From the NCBI RefSeq assembly GCF_000247695.1, contig NW_004624782.1, positions 13,903,671 to 13,967,670 on the forward strand: DNA of 64,000 nucleotides, given 5' to 3'. A program made the position numbers and the translations under genes. Positions 33,985-44,814 of this stretch are shown in pieces; position 1 is the stretch's first letter; each line of letters starts with the position of its first letter. Source of the DNA: Heterocephalus glaber (lineage: Eukaryota > Chordata > Mammalia > Rodentia > Bathyergidae). The notes under the pieces were generated by a model that saw nothing but the letters and a program-made list of their open reading frames with translations, did no database searches and was not told where the DNA came from.

Positions 33985-35250
33985 TCGCTCTGGCCTCCGG
34001 GAAGCCCCCCCGCACAGGAGCTAGTCCCGGGGCGCTTTCCTTCACCACCCGCTCTGGAGGGCTGAGCGGCGGCCGCTCACGGGACCGCCTGCTGACCCTG
34101 CGCTCCGTCTGCGGCGTCATCTGTGCCACCCAATCTCATCTCAGTCACTGGTACAATCCTCGTGTCCCTCCCGGGAGTACGGCTCACTTCCCTGCGGAAG
34201 TGTCCCATGTACTCCAGCACTGACAAAGACGCAGGGTCCGTAAAAGGGTGCCTTGTCAAACTGACAGCCTCAGTTCCACGCGTCCAGCACAAGGAGCGAG
34301 GCCTGGAGGGCTGCGGCGTTAGGCAGACCGCGGTCCGAGTGCCGCTCGGCCCGCAAACGGCTGTGTGGCTCTGGGCAAGTCCGTTAACCTCTTGGAGACT
34401 CAGTCACTCCATCTGTACAGCGCTGGCAGCATCTGTGACACAGGGATGCCGCGAGGGTCGAGTGAGGCCGCAGGTCCCGTGTCCGACCCAGAGCAAGCCC
34501 TCAACGGACGGCAGGCAGGAGTTACTCCCAGGCGACGGCGCCCGCGGCCCGGCCCGGCCCAAGCCAGCTGCCCGAAGCCCTTCCTTGAGCGCGCACACTC
34601 CAGGCTCCGCCCACGGTTTCTCCGGGGGCGGGCCGGGCTGGCTCAGGGCCCAGCCAGGAGTCTCCCCCTGGCCGGCGTGGGCGTCCAGGGCGGCACCCGA
34701 GACCAACGCCCCTCGCGCCTCCCGCGCTCCGCGTCGCGTCGGTGTGGCGCTGCGCCTTCGAGGCCGAGGCCGGCGCGGCTCTCCCTTAGTCCGCGGTGCG
34801 GCCGCAGGTTTCCGGGGAGGCGGGCAAGGCCCTCGGCGTCCGCACAACCCTGCGCTCGAGCAAGCGTCCTCGGGCGCCCGGCGGCCCGCTCTTGCCCGCG
34901 CGCTTCCACACCTCGAGGCGGGAGCGGGCCGGAAGGGCCGGGAAGGAGCGGGGCGGCTCGTCCCGGGTGCTCCCGCGTGGCTGCGGCGGCGGGAAGCGGA
35001 GAGGCTTCAGGGCCCGGCCTTGCAGGGAAGCCGACTCACCTCCCCTTCCCCTGGGGGACTGTCCTGGGTGCCCTCGGGGCCTGGCTGCCTCCCCCCGGGG
35101 CTCTGGCTTCGGGCACCGCAGAACTGTGCCGGGCGTTTGCCCGCAGGCCCCTCCTGGGCAGGAGCCTCCGGAGCGGCTCTGTCTTCAGCCCTTTCTCTTG
35201 GAGGGCTCTCCTGGTCATTCTTACTCCCGAATCCTGCGGGGAGAGAAGAA
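33985..35250. promoter_or_regulatory. orphan CpG island C (largest)
   Basis: CpG density rises at 33.99 kb, dips over an embedded MIR-like segment (34355-34510), then is very high at 34540-35160. A strong splice donor, GGGGAG|GTGAGTC, lies on the minus strand with GT at 35039-35038. The overlapping 436- and 318-codon plus frames and several minus frames are all consistent with stop-poor GC-rich DNA. A noncoding first exon is the best reading. Confidence 0.6.
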
Positions 35251-35377
35251 AACTGGGGTTGTATTTCCTTGTCTTCACCACAGCCAAGGCTAGGAAAACC
35301 TGCCTTGGGAGACCTAGGTGAGGCAACTTGGCGGAGAATCTCTTGTAAACATCCAAGTTTTGTATTTATTTATTTGA

Positions 35378-35470
35378 TTATTTATTTATTTTGCGGTACC
35401 AGGGATCGAACTTGGGTCCTTGTGCTTATGTGAGGCAGGCAGCGGAACCACTGAGCTAAATCCCCGGCCC
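35378..35470 (-). mobile_element. ID SINE
   Basis: GGTACCAGGGATCGAACTTG; (ATTT)n tail at 35365-35390. Confidence 0.93.
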
Positions 35471-35539
35471 TTTGTTCTGTGTTTCTGACAGTAGGCAGAG
35501 GATGAGGCAGTCTTGTGGGAAACCTGTCAGAGCTCAGTT

Positions 35540-35720
35540 TCTGAAAACTGCTGGGTTTGAGTCCTAGCCCAACACTTCTTGCAGTGCAACCCTGGACAAG
35601 CTACAGAATTCCGTGTAGTTCCTGTTCAGTCAAAAGATGGAGATAATGGTAGCTTCAGAGGGTCACGTGTGGCTGGTGAATCTGCAGAGCCAGGGAGAGC
35701 CTAGCAGTGTTATATTAAAT
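35540..35720 (+). repeat. MIR
   Basis: GGGTTTGAGTCCTAGCCC, AACCCTGGACAAGCTACAG and GTTCAGTCAAAAGATGGAG. Confidence 0.65.
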
Positions 35721-36075
35721 TGGAACAATCAACATTAAATTTACATTAAGGAAAACTTTCCAACTCTGTCACCATTTGAGGATGGGTTCTTTACCTCCTA
35801 CTACTGGTAACAGTGATAAATACTTATTTACCATTTAAATAATCAGGAGTCCTTTGAGGGCAGCTGATTACATTCTTTGAAACAAGAGAAATCAGATTGG
35901 GTCTACAGCATCCTAGTGATACCAGAAAGCAAAGATGTTTTTTAAGGATGCCAGGGGTGATTATTAAACAGATTGTCACTGTGCAAGTTGTAACAATTTC
36001 AGCACCCTAAAATATATAATATGCTCAAGTGAAATAACTAGGAAAAGTATTCCATAAGCCACTCAAAAGCATTAA

Positions 36076-36076
<1 letters not shown>

Positions 36077-36108
<32 letters not shown>

Positions 36109-36180
36109 TTGGTTCCAGGGATTGAACTTGAGACCTGGCGCTTCCAAGCAGGCGGCACCACTGAGCTAACTCCCTGGCCC
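36077..36180 (-). mobile_element. ID SINE with (ATT)n tail
   Basis: AAAAGCATTAAATTA lies on both sides; the tail is (ATT)n at about 36077-36109. Confidence 0.93.
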
Positions 36181-36225
36181 AAAAAGCATTAAATTATGAT
36201 AAAGACTTTAAAAAGGTCATTGTTA

Positions 36226-36310
36226 GGCCGGGGAGTTAGCTCAGTGGTTCTGCCCCCTGCCTCCCAAGCACACGGTCCCAAGTTCAATCCCTGGTACCAA
36301 AGGAAAAAAA
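36226..36310 (+). mobile_element. ID SINE
   Basis: AAAAAGGTCATTGT before and AAAAAGGTAATTGT after. It sits only 46 bases from the previous ID, in the opposite orientation. Confidence 0.93.
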
Positions 36311-36608
36311 AGGTAATTGTACCAAGAAAGGTGATGGTCATAAAGATATGTATCATTTTGAAAATAGTTGTAAGTAGGAGAGTGTTAATATATGGATATT
36401 TTTTCTTCTATTTTTTCTTGATAAGGAATAAATACGAACTATGGTAGTTTCTACCCATGTAAGGAGGAAATAACAGAATCAGAGAACTAAGTATGGTAAC
36501 CCAGGAAAGCAAAGCTCCTACTATGACTGGACAGTACCAGTGAACATACAAAGTAACCAGGTTGGAGGAAGTTCTGTACTTTGTTCTGAAATGATATTGA
36601 CAAGTAAT

Positions 36609-36697
36609 TTTTTTTTTTTTTTTTTGGTGCTGGGACTTGAACTCGGGCCTCTGTGCTTGCAGGGCAGGCAGTGGAACCACTGAGCTAAATCCCCACC
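36609..36697 (-). mobile_element. ID SINE
   Basis: GGTGCTGGGACTTGAACTC; TGAAATGAT duplicated at each side. Confidence 0.9.
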
Positions 36698-36914
36698 ATG
36701 AAATGATGAAGTATCCATGAAAACTGACTTAAACTTACTGCCTCATCTCCTAATAAAATAATTCTCAACCTGGGAAGCTTAAAAAAAATACTGAGCTCCA
36801 GGTCCTACCACCAAATATTACCAGACTCTATGATAAGGGGCTAATATCCAGAATGTATAAAGAACCCCTTGAACTTAACAACAAAAGAACAAAAACCACA
36901 ATTAAAAAATGGCA

Positions 36915-36998
36915 GGGCTGGGGATTTAGCTCAGTGGTTCCGCTGCCTGCCTCAAAAGCGCAAGGTCCAGAGTTCGATCCTCAGTACCAAAAAAAAAG
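36915..36998 (+). mobile_element. ID SINE inserted in L1
   Basis: GGGGATTTAGCTCAGTGGTT; GAGTTCGATCCTCAGTACC. Confidence 0.95.
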
Positions 36999-37007
36999 GA
37001 CAGATGA

Positions 37008-37366
37008 GTTAGGCAAAATGATGTATGCCTAAAATCCCAACTAATCAGGAGGCTGAAGCAGGAGGATTGCAAATTTGAGGCCAGCCTGACAATTTAGTGA
37101 AATCCTGTCTCACAAAATACAAAGGTCTGGGATGTAGCTCAGTGCTCCCTGGGTTCAGCCCCAGTATCACCAGAAAAAAACAAAAAGCTAGGCACAGTGG
37201 GGTACACTTGTAATCTTAGCACTCTGGGAGATAGAAGCAGGAGGAATGCAAAATCAAGCCCAGTCAGGGTGATTTAGTGATAGCCTGTCTCAAAAAAATT
37301 AAAAAGGGCCTGGAAATGTAGCTTAGTGCAAAACCCCTGGGTTCAGTCCCCAGTACTGAAAAACGA
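37008..37366 (+). mobile_element. two adjacent B1-dID composites
   Basis: Units at 37008-37180 and 37188-37366. Each has a B1 body, CCTGTCTCA, then an ID remnant (GGGATGTAGCTCAGTG; GGAAATGTAGCTTAGTG) and CCCAGTA. Confidence 0.78.
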
Positions 37367-38289
37367 CACAAAACAAAACAAAAACAATGGCCACCAAACA
37401 CATGAAAAGATATTCAGCTTTACTAATCATTAGGGAGTTGCAAATTAAAACCACAATAACACTACCTCAAACCCATCAAAATGGCTGCTGTCAAAAGAAA
37501 CCAAATGTGTTGAGTGTCAGAGAGGATGTGGAGAAATTTAAAACCCGCATGCACTGTTGGTGGAAATGTGGAATGGTACAGCCACTATCATAAAGATTGT
37601 CACTTAGCACTCAAAGAAAACATAAATCAGAACCAGTATGCCAGGTTCTCAAATAAAGATCTGGTAGTGCCACCTGCTGTGTATATACCTGAAAGAAATG
37701 AAAGCAAAGTCTTAAGAAATATTTAAACACTCACATTCCTAGCAGCATTACTCATAATAGTCAAGGGATGGAAATAACCCAAATGTCCCTTGACTGATAA
37801 ATGAATAAACAAAATGTGTTATTTATATACGTTGGAATATTATCCAGCCTTGCAAGGAAAATCTGACCCATGCTACAATGTGGACGAACCTTGAGAACAT
37901 TACATTAGGTAAAATAAGCCCATTGCAGAAGGACAAATCATCATACCATAGGGCTCAATGCATATGAGATAGCTTGAATATTCAAATTCATAGAAAGTGG
38001 AATGGGGGCGGCCAGGCCCTGGAAGGAGAGGAAATGGGGAGTGACTGTTTACACAGTTCCAGTTTTGTAAGCTGAGAAGTGTTCTGGAGATGGATACTGT
38101 TCTTGGTTCACAACGATGTGAATATATTTAATACCACTGAACTTAGAAATGGCCAAAATGGTAAAATTTATGTGTATTTTACCAGAGTTGTAAAAAAAAG
38201 ATCCCCAAATTCCAATGTGCAGCCAGGTTGGAGATCTGTAAGGGGAAAGGGCGGGAAACCTTACCAATTACAAGTTAATACTGGTATAG

Positions 38290-38555
38290 ATAGGTTGTGT
38301 GTGTGTCCATGTCCTGGGAACTGCCGAGGCCTCTGCATGCTAACCATGTGCTATATCACTGAGCTACACCTCCAGACTAGAAGAGGCAGGGGTTTTGTTT
38401 TATTTTGTTTTGGTTTTTGAGGCAGGGTCCTGCTTTGTAGTTCAGGCCGGCCTTTAACTCACTATGTAGCACAGGCTGGCTTTGAACTGGCAGTAATCTT
38501 CCTGCCTCAGCCTCTTCAGTGGTGGGATTACAGGCATGCACCACCATATCTGGCC
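38290..38555 (-). mobile_element. old dID and B1 with internal duplication
   Basis: ID-like remnant (GAGCTACACCTCCAGAC) then reverse B1 with two right-half units (TTGTAGTTCAGGCCGGCC and ATGTAGCACAGGCTGGC). Confidence 0.75.
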
Positions 38556-38689
38556 TAGAATAGGTAAGTTTTAATAATGCCAGCAGGCCTGGTCAAGGTA
38601 TCATAACGAAAGGACAGTGCCCCAGGTTTCGATAAGCATGCCGAACTTCAATGTATCATATCTAGGAAAGACACCGAAGTTCAAAAATT

Positions 38690-38835
38690 AATATCTGTAT
38701 AAAAGTCAGCCAAATAATTTTTTAGTTTTGACAGTGGTATTGTGGTTTAGAGTCCTTATGTTTTAGAGAATCATAGAATTTCACCTGTGCTATCTGGGAT
38801 TTGCTTCAAAATAATAAGGGAGGAGAATCCATGGC
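38690..38835 (+). repeat. old L1 3' UTR fragment
   Basis: GAGTCCTTATGTTTTAGAG and CTGGGATTTGCTTCAAAATA are typical of an ancient L1 3' end. Confidence 0.6.
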
Positions 38836-38961
38836 CATGAGTTATAATTGTTACAGCTGAGCAATGGGTTTGTGGGGATTCCACGTGCTATGATACTTAT
38901 TTTCTGTGTTTGACATAAAAAGAAACAGGAAAAAAGAGAAAGTTAAAAGTACCATTCCATT

Positions 38962-39041
38962 GGGCTGAGGATTTAGCTCAGTGGCACCGCGCCTGCCTTG
39001 CAAGTGCAAGGTTCTGAGTTTGATCCCTGATACCAAAAAAA
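38962..39041 (+). mobile_element. ID SINE
   Basis: CAGTGGCACCGCGCCTGCC variant of the ID middle, shared with the 39564 copy. Confidence 0.95.
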
Positions 39042-39294
39042 AGCACCTCATGGTGAAAAGAAGCACTTGACCATAAAAGGTGGTAGCGCTAGAGGTCAGT
39101 GGCTCAGGTTTAAATCCTTAGAGTTCCATAACCTGATTCCATAACCTGGGTCCACCTGGAACCTGCAATCTTCCCTTATTCTGAGTTTCTCTTTTCTTTC
39201 GGATCTAGTAGGATTATAAAAACTCTAGGAAGGTATAAAAATAGTAACTGGTAGAATTTCTGAAACCTAGAAAGGTATACAAATTGGAATCTCA

Positions 39295-39480
39295 GGGCCG
39301 GGAATTTAGCTCAGTGGTTCTGCCGCCTGCCTCGCATGCGCAAGGTCCAGAGTTCGACCCCTGGTACCAAAAAAAAAAATTGGGGCTGGGCATTTAGCTC
39401 AGTGGTTTTGCTGCCCACTGCGCAAGCTCAAGGACCAGAGTTCCATCCTGGGTAACAAAAAAAAAAACCAAACAAAAAAC
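39295..39480 (+). mobile_element. two ID SINEs nested at one target
   Basis: ID 1 is at 39295-39378 and ID 2 at 39382-39480. CAAATTGGAATCTCA precedes ID 1, AAATTGG lies between them, and CAAATTGGAACCTCA follows ID 2. The second ID therefore landed in the target-site duplication of the first. Confidence 0.92.
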
Positions 39481-39563
39481 CCCAACAAATTGGAACCTCA
39501 GGAAGGTATTGGAATAAGAGAAAAAATTAAACCTATGGTTTTTAGAACTTTAATAACCAGTTT

Positions 39564-39658
39564 GGGGCCAGGGATTTATCTCAGTGGCACCATGCCTGCC
39601 TTGCAAGTGCAAGGTCCTGAGTTTGATCGCTGGTTCTACAAAAAACAAACAAACAAAA
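39564..39658 (+). mobile_element. ID SINE
   Basis: AACCAGTTT on both sides; ends GCTGGTTCTAC in place of GGTACC; (AAAC)n tail. Confidence 0.9.
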
Positions 39659-39840
39659 ACCAGTTTTGGTGGTTATAGAATTTAATAAATAAATGATAAT
39701 AAATAATAAATAAATTATAGAATTTAATAAATTCTATAATCACTGTATTTCTGTATGCTTAAAACAAATACAGTAGTGAAAAGAACTAGCTATAGTGAAT
39801 TTGTATTTACAGTTTAAATTATTTAAGATATTTTAATTGC

Positions 39841-39946
39841 CAGGTGTGATGGTGCACACCCAGCACCAGGAGGCTCACTTGACCCCAAGAGTTTGAGATC
39901 AGTCTAGCCAACATAGCGGGACCCTTGACTCAAAAAGAAAAACAAC
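39841..39946 (+). mobile_element. B1 SINE, diverged
   Basis: CCAGGTGTGATGGTGCACACC; CCAACATAGCGGGACCC. Confidence 0.7.
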
Positions 39947-40091
39947 TTTAATAGGACAAATTTATAATCAAAGCCTAAATCCCCTATGAAAATGACCTTT
40001 AAGGTTTTTTTTTCGTTAGTCTAATAAATTGAGCAATTAAATAGAGAAGTGGATATTTCTTTCCAGCCCAGAAGTCTCTCTCTCTCTCTCT

Positions 40092-40184
40092 GTTTTGTTT
40101 TTTTTTTTTTTGGTACCAGGGATCGAACTCAGGACCTTGCACTTTCAAGGCAGGTGCAGTGCCACTAAGCTAAATCCCTGGCCC
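40092..40184 (-). mobile_element. ID SINE
   Basis: GGTACCAGGGATCGAACTC; GGAAGTCTCT duplicates the CAGAAGTCTCT before it. A (CT)n tract adjoins. Confidence 0.93.
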
Positions 40185-40216
40185 TGGAAGTCTCTTACAT
40201 ACAAAATAATCTATTA

Positions 40217-40307
40217 GGGCCGGGGATTTAGTTCAGTCATTCCAGCACCTGCCTTTCAAGTACAAGGTCCTGAGTTCGATTTCCGGTACCAAAAATAAAA
40301 ACAAAAC
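40217..40307 (+). mobile_element. ID SINE with exact target-site duplication
   Basis: AAAATAATCTATTAG on both sides (15 bases, exact). Confidence 0.96.
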
Positions 40308-40355
40308 AAAATAATCTATTAGTGGGTCCTGGTGGGAACTTTAAGAAGAGGCAAG

Positions 40356-40534
40356 CTTTGCATGGCGGAGCACTCCTGTGATCCCAGCACTTGGGAGGCT
40401 GAGGCAGGAGGATCACTGTGAGTTTGAGGCCAGCCTGGGCTACATAGTGAGTTCAGGGCTGACCTGAAGTATAAAATGAGATCCTGTCTCAAAAAACAAA
40501 AAAAAAAAAAAAAGAAGAAGAAGAAGAAGAAGAT
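40356..40534 (+). mobile_element. B1 SINE with internal duplication
   Basis: GGGCTACATAGTGAGTTCAG and a second AAGTATAAAATGAGATCCTG unit; the tail ends in (GAA)n at 40513-40533. Confidence 0.88.
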
Positions 40535-41328
40535 GTAGATAAACCACTTGGCACAGGGCAGAGACACAGGGTGCTCTTGAGTCCAGTTCAAATGAATTTA
40601 TTTATTGGAAAGGGGGGAGGTGGCAGCAGATAGATATTGGACAGCAGAGCCCCAAAGGGGGCCTCCCGGTTGTGCTGTCTGCTGGACGAAGGGCTGGGGA
40701 TCTGGTCACTCAGTCCTTCAGCACATGCTAATTGAGCCCAATAAGTGCCAGGTACTGGACTTAGAATGGTGAGCGAGAAGGGCCCTACCTCTTCCTGCTT
40801 CCAAGGTTTGCATCCAAGTCCCACTGGCTGTTTGCCTTGGTGGGGGTTGCACTAGGCCCTTGTGCATTCTGGACAAGACTTCATCACTGAGCTACATCCC
40901 CAGATATGTCAATAGATAAAAATAAATCACTGAAGAATGTGAGGATGAAGGAGAAAAATATCTCCAACGACAGAAACCAGGGTGGGAGGTGGTTGGAATG
41001 TTGAACTGATATGTATGTAGACTGCAGTGTCTGGGCTCAGGGCCACCGCGCGTAGTTACGCAGCTTGGGCTACCTCCGCCTCTGGGTGAGCATCAGTTTA
41101 TACACTTATTACAGCACATTCTGAAGACTGCAGTGGTAAATTATCTGGAGAAAATGACACCCTTTTCCAGTGGCAAAGCACCTGCCTAGCATGAGTGAGG
41201 CTCTGGGTTCAATCCCCAGGACCACAAAAAGAGAAACTTTAAGTGAACTGAATCTGCCTGTGATCTCTCCAAAAGTCAGAGTTTGTACCACACTTTCTGT
41301 TCTACGGGGTTTATTTTCTTACCACACT

Positions 41329-41413
41329 TTTTTTTTTTTGGTACCGGGAATCAAACTCGGGACATTGTAGTTACAAGGCAGGCGCCGGAACCACTGAGTT
41401 AAATGCCTGGCCC
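41329..41413 (-). mobile_element. ID SINE
   Basis: GGTACCGGGAATCAAACTC; CCACTGAGTTAAATGCC. A diverged ID-like piece also lies at 41165-41232 (GGTTCAATCCCCAGGACC). Confidence 0.9.
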
Positions 41414-41579
41414 CACATTTTCTTGATAGCTTTTATGCTGGGTTAGGATCTAAGAAACCTGAAGCAGAGAGGCCTCTCAAAGTCTAGAGCAGTGGTGGCA
41501 AACCTATGGCATGTGTGCCGCACCAGGCTGTTTGCTATCATTGAAAGCTCTAAAAGGTTTCCCATTACTGCTGTAGGGT

Positions 41580-42350
41580 AAAAACAGGCATTCCTTGGTG
41601 TCATAGGAAGAATACTGAAACTAGCCTCCCCAAGATTCCTATCTCCTGGTTATTCAGTCAAATACTAATCTAGGTTTAGGGGTTTGTTGTTTATTGTGAG
41701 ACAGGGTCTCTCTATGTCATTCAGGCTGGCCTTAAACTCACTGTGTAGCTCAGGCTGGCCTTGAACTCATGGTGATCCTTTGTCTCAGCCTCCTGAGTGC
41801 TAGGACTATAGGCATGCAGCTCCATGCCTAGGCAGCCATTTAAAAACAAGTTTTCTTGGAAGGCTGAAGCAGGAGGGTTGCTTGAGCTCAAGAGTTTGAA
41901 ACCAGCTGGGGCAACATAGTGAGATCCTGTTTCTAAAACATAAAAACAGTTTTCTTTGGCTGGTAGTAAAAGAGATTCAAAGCATCTAGCGGAACTAGAG
42001 CCATTGTTAGCTTGAAGATGGGGGTGCGGTAAGGGAAGGGTAAACCTTTGTGCTGAATGAGGGATGTAGGTGGCATGAAAAGTGCTGCCCCTGGCTGACA
42101 GCAGCGCAGAAGCAGCCAGCACAGCCCCCTGCACAGAGCAGAGTTTCACCAGCACCCTGTGTTCGCAGGGCTCTCCCCAGGCCTGTGAAGAAGAGCCTAG
42201 CACAGCCAACCCCTGAGCTTGACCATGTGTGAGCATGAGTGGAGACAACCAGCGCCAAGTGTGCATGATCTGACCTGCAGCACTGTGAAATGTGATGAGT
42301 GGGTGTTGTTTTAAGCCACGAAATGTGTGGCAGTTTGTTAAGCAGGGAGA
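41580..42350 (+). mobile_element. MLT1-like LTR, interrupted by B1 SINEs
   Basis: CCCCAAGATTCCTATCTCC near the start and GTTGTTTTAAGCCACGAAATGTGTGGCAG near 42306-42334 are MaLR-type LTR ends. Two B1 units at 41695-41945 split it. Confidence 0.6.
41695..41945. mobile_element. reverse B1 (internal duplication) then forward B1 fragment
   Basis: Reverse B1 41695-41832 has two GGCTGGCCTT units; a forward 5'-truncated B1 follows at 41849-41945. The pair forms an imperfect inverted repeat. Confidence 0.8.
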
Positions 42351-42587
42351 GAAAATGAATCCAACGTCTCCTGAAGAGCTCAGCTGAAGAGAACAGGAAA
42401 GGGCTGGAGCAGCTGTCTTGCGCATTAGTGGGGAGAACACATTTCCCCACCCCGATGTTTCCTTTCATGTAGAGGGAAGTCTAGAGATACAACAGTCTGG
42501 ATCTTTCCTGACCTCTGACTTACTTAGGAAGCAGTGGAGTTATTTAGGAAGGAAAATGGTGTGTCTAGGCACCTGTTCCTTGCTCTG

Positions 42588-42681
42588 TTTTTTTGTTGTT
42601 GTTGTTTTGGTACCGGGGATCGAACTTGGGTCCTTGCGCTTGTGCAGCCGGCGGTGAAACAACTGAGCTAAATCCCCGGCC
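42588..42681 (-). mobile_element. ID SINE
   Basis: GGTACCGGGGATCGAACTTG; TGCTCTGT on both sides; (GTT)n tail. Confidence 0.95.
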
Positions 42682-42877
42682 CTGCTCTGTCTTTTCTCTG
42701 GAGAGTCGAGCCTGCTGGCTGGGAACTGAGAGGGTAGGCCTGTTCTGGCTGTGACCATAGATAGTAGATCGTTAATTCTGTGACATGGGCCAGCCCTCAG
42801 GACTCAGGGAGAGTAGAGAAATAATTAATGGGCTCCCTCATCTAACAGAGCCCTGCAACAAAATAAAAACTCCACAC

Positions 42878-42922
42878 GTGTGCGCACACACCCGCGCGCA
42901 CACACACACACACACACACACA
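42878..42922. repeat. (CA)n microsatellite
   Basis: GTGTGCGCACACACCCGCGC then about nine uninterrupted CA units. Confidence 0.9.
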
Positions 42923-43154
42923 TGGGTGAGCACGCCCTGGATGCAAGCTGCACAGGCAGGCTGGCTTAAGAAACCGATGCCTGCCCTCCTCCAAAGCCCC
43001 ACCCTAGTGCTGTAGCAGTAGGGTAATGTTTTCAAATGTGCCCAGCGCTGGTTTTCATGGACTGAAGTGACCGTTCCCCTTTTTGGCATACTAGGAGTTA
43101 GGGCTTTAACATGTGACCATATTTGGAATAGGGTCTTTAAAGAGATAACTGATA

Positions 43155-43246
43155 GGGCTCGGGATTTAGCTCAGTGGTTCTGCTGCCCGCCTTGCGAGCA
43201 CAAGGTCCTGAGTTCGATCCCTGGTACCAAAAAAAAAAAAAAAAAA
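43155..43246 (+). mobile_element. ID SINE inserted in MLT1
   Basis: AGATAACTGATA occurs directly before and after (12-base target-site duplication). Confidence 0.97.
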
Positions 43247-43321
43247 GATAACTGATAAAGTGAGGTCATAAAGGGCCCTACTCCAACAAGATCACTGTCC
43301 TTATAGGAAGAGGACATTTCA

Positions 43322-43402
43322 GGCCAGGGATTTAGTTCAGTGGTTCCGCCGCCTGCCCTGCAAACGCAAGGACCAGAGTGTGATCCCTGGTACCAAAAAA
43401 AA
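43322..43402 (+). mobile_element. ID SINE inserted in MLT1
   Basis: AAGAGGACATTT occurs on both sides (12 bases). Confidence 0.97.
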
Positions 43403-43557
43403 AGAAGAGGACATTTGGATGCAGGTGTGCACAGAGGGAGGACTGGGTAAAAACTCAGGGAGATGATGATCACGAAGGCAAGTGGGGGCCTCAGAAGAAA
43501 CTAGCCCTCCCAGCACCTCAATTTTGGACCCCCAGCCTCCAGAACTAGGATGAAATG

Positions 43558-43698
43558 TTTGTTTGGAGACTGGGTCTTGCTATTATGTAGTTCAGGCTGT
43601 CCTTGAATTCACTGTGTAGCCCAGGCTGGCTGGGACTTGCAGTGATCCTCCTGCCTCAGCCTCCTGAGTGCTGGAATTACAGGCGTGAACCACCACAC
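43558..43698 (-). mobile_element. B1 SINE with internal duplication inserted in MLT1
   Basis: Two CAGGCTG units (near 43596 and 43624); AAATGTTTG on both sides. Confidence 0.9.
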
Positions 43699-43964
43699 AA
43701 CAAAATGTTTGTGTTTAAGCCACCCAATCTGTGATACTTTATTACTGGCGCACTGGAAATGAAATTGTTGCCTTATACACTTGCCTCTGTTTTCGAGAAC
43801 CTGATAACCTGTTCTGACTTCAAAGAGTCAATAAAATCAGGAATAGCTGAAAGTTAGCAGCCCATCTGAGGGGCTCAGAAACCAGAGAAGGCCCAGGCCA
43901 GCTGGATGAAATGGCTCCACCTGAAGTAAAATTGGAGAGGGCTATCTCAAAAATAGGTCACAGA

Positions 43965-44760
43965 TAGCAGCACAGTTTGTAATAGCTAAAACTTGGAAAC
44001 AGCCCAAATAGCCATCAACTGGAGACTGGATAAAGAAAATGTGGTTTTTAAAAATAAAATGGAGTACTACTCAGCCATAAAAAATGAGAAATTAGAGACA
44101 TTTATAGCTAAGTGGATGCACATTGAGGCAATAGTCTNNNNNNNNNNNNNNNNNNNNNNNNNNNNNNNNNNNNNNNNNNNNNNNNNNNNNNNNNNNNNNN
44201 NNNNNNNNNNNNNNNNNNNNNNNNNNNNNNNNNNNNNNNNNNNNNNNNNNNNNNNNNNNNNNNNNNNNNNNNNNNNNNNNNNNNNNNNNNNNNNNNNNNN
44301 NNNNNNNNNNNNNNNNNNNNNNNNNNNNNNNNNNNNNNNNNNNNNNNNNNNNNNNNNNNNNNNNNNNNNNNNNNNNNNNNNNNNNNNNNNNNNNNNNNNN
44401 NNNNNNNNNNNNNNNNNNNNNNNNNNNNNNNNNNNNNNNNNNNNNNNNNNNNNNNNNNNNNNNNNNNNNNNNNNNNNNNNNNNNNNNNNNNNNNNNNNNN
44501 NNNNNNNNNNNNNNNNNNNNNNNNNNNNNNNNNNNNNNNNNNNNNNNNNNNNNNNNNNNNNNNNNNNNNNNNNNNNNNNNNNNNNNNAAATGGAAAAAAT
44601 GGAAATAAAGCCTTTGTAAATAGGGAAGGGTGGAGGGGGTGAAGGGAGGGCTAGGAATGGGGAAAAAGCAAGAACCAAGATGCATTATGTAAAGGTACAA
44701 TTCCCAGTGAGAAATGTAATTGTGTTGTATACCTAAAATGTACCAATAAAAGAATTTAAC
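43965..44760 (+). mobile_element. L1 3' end with internal assembly gap
   Basis: GCACAGTTTGTAATAGCTAA and AATGGAGTACTACTCAGCC (L1 ORF2 end), then a 450-N gap, then the G-rich L1 3' UTR ending GTACCAATAAAAG, as in the 23.7-kb copy. Confidence 0.85.
44138..44587. other. assembly gap of 450 N
   Basis: Run of N within an L1 3' end. By comparison with the 26-kb copy, the expected missing L1 sequence between these flanks is shorter than 450 bases unless a SINE is inserted there. Confidence 0.95.
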
Positions 44761-44814
44761 CAAAAAAAAATGAAAAAACAAAACAAAACAAAAAAACAGG
44801 TCACAGAAGCTCAG

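Larger units (their letters stand above)
36830..38205 (+). mobile_element. old L1 (ORF2 end and 3' UTR), interrupted by SINEs
   Basis: GGGGCTAATATCCAGAATG, GAGAGGATGTGGAGAAATTT, AACCCAAATGTCCCTTGAC, and a 3' end with GTTCTGGAGATGGATACTG and GTATTTTACCAGAGTTGT. This family is older than the L1 copies at 17.7 and 23.7 kb. An ID and two B1-dIDs lie inside it at 36915-37366. Confidence 0.8.
43100..43790 (+). mobile_element. MLT1-like LTR split by two IDs and a B1
   Basis: GACCATATTTGGAATAGGG, TTGGACCCCCAGCCTCCAG and GTTTAAGCCACCCAATCTG are MaLR LTR phrases in order. The inserts are ID 43155-43246, ID 43322-43402 and reverse B1 43558-43698. Confidence 0.75.

Noticed and set aside
34123..35433. 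436-codon and 318-codon plus-strand frames
   Set aside because: They run through a MIR-like segment and, for the longer one, into a reverse ID. Composition is that of CpG-island DNA and no protein family is recognised.
41480..41580. GTGGTGGCAAACCTATGGCATG phrase as a hAT-type repeat end
   Set aside because: It feels like a known mammalian DNA transposon phrase, but I could not see the opposite end or name the family with confidence.
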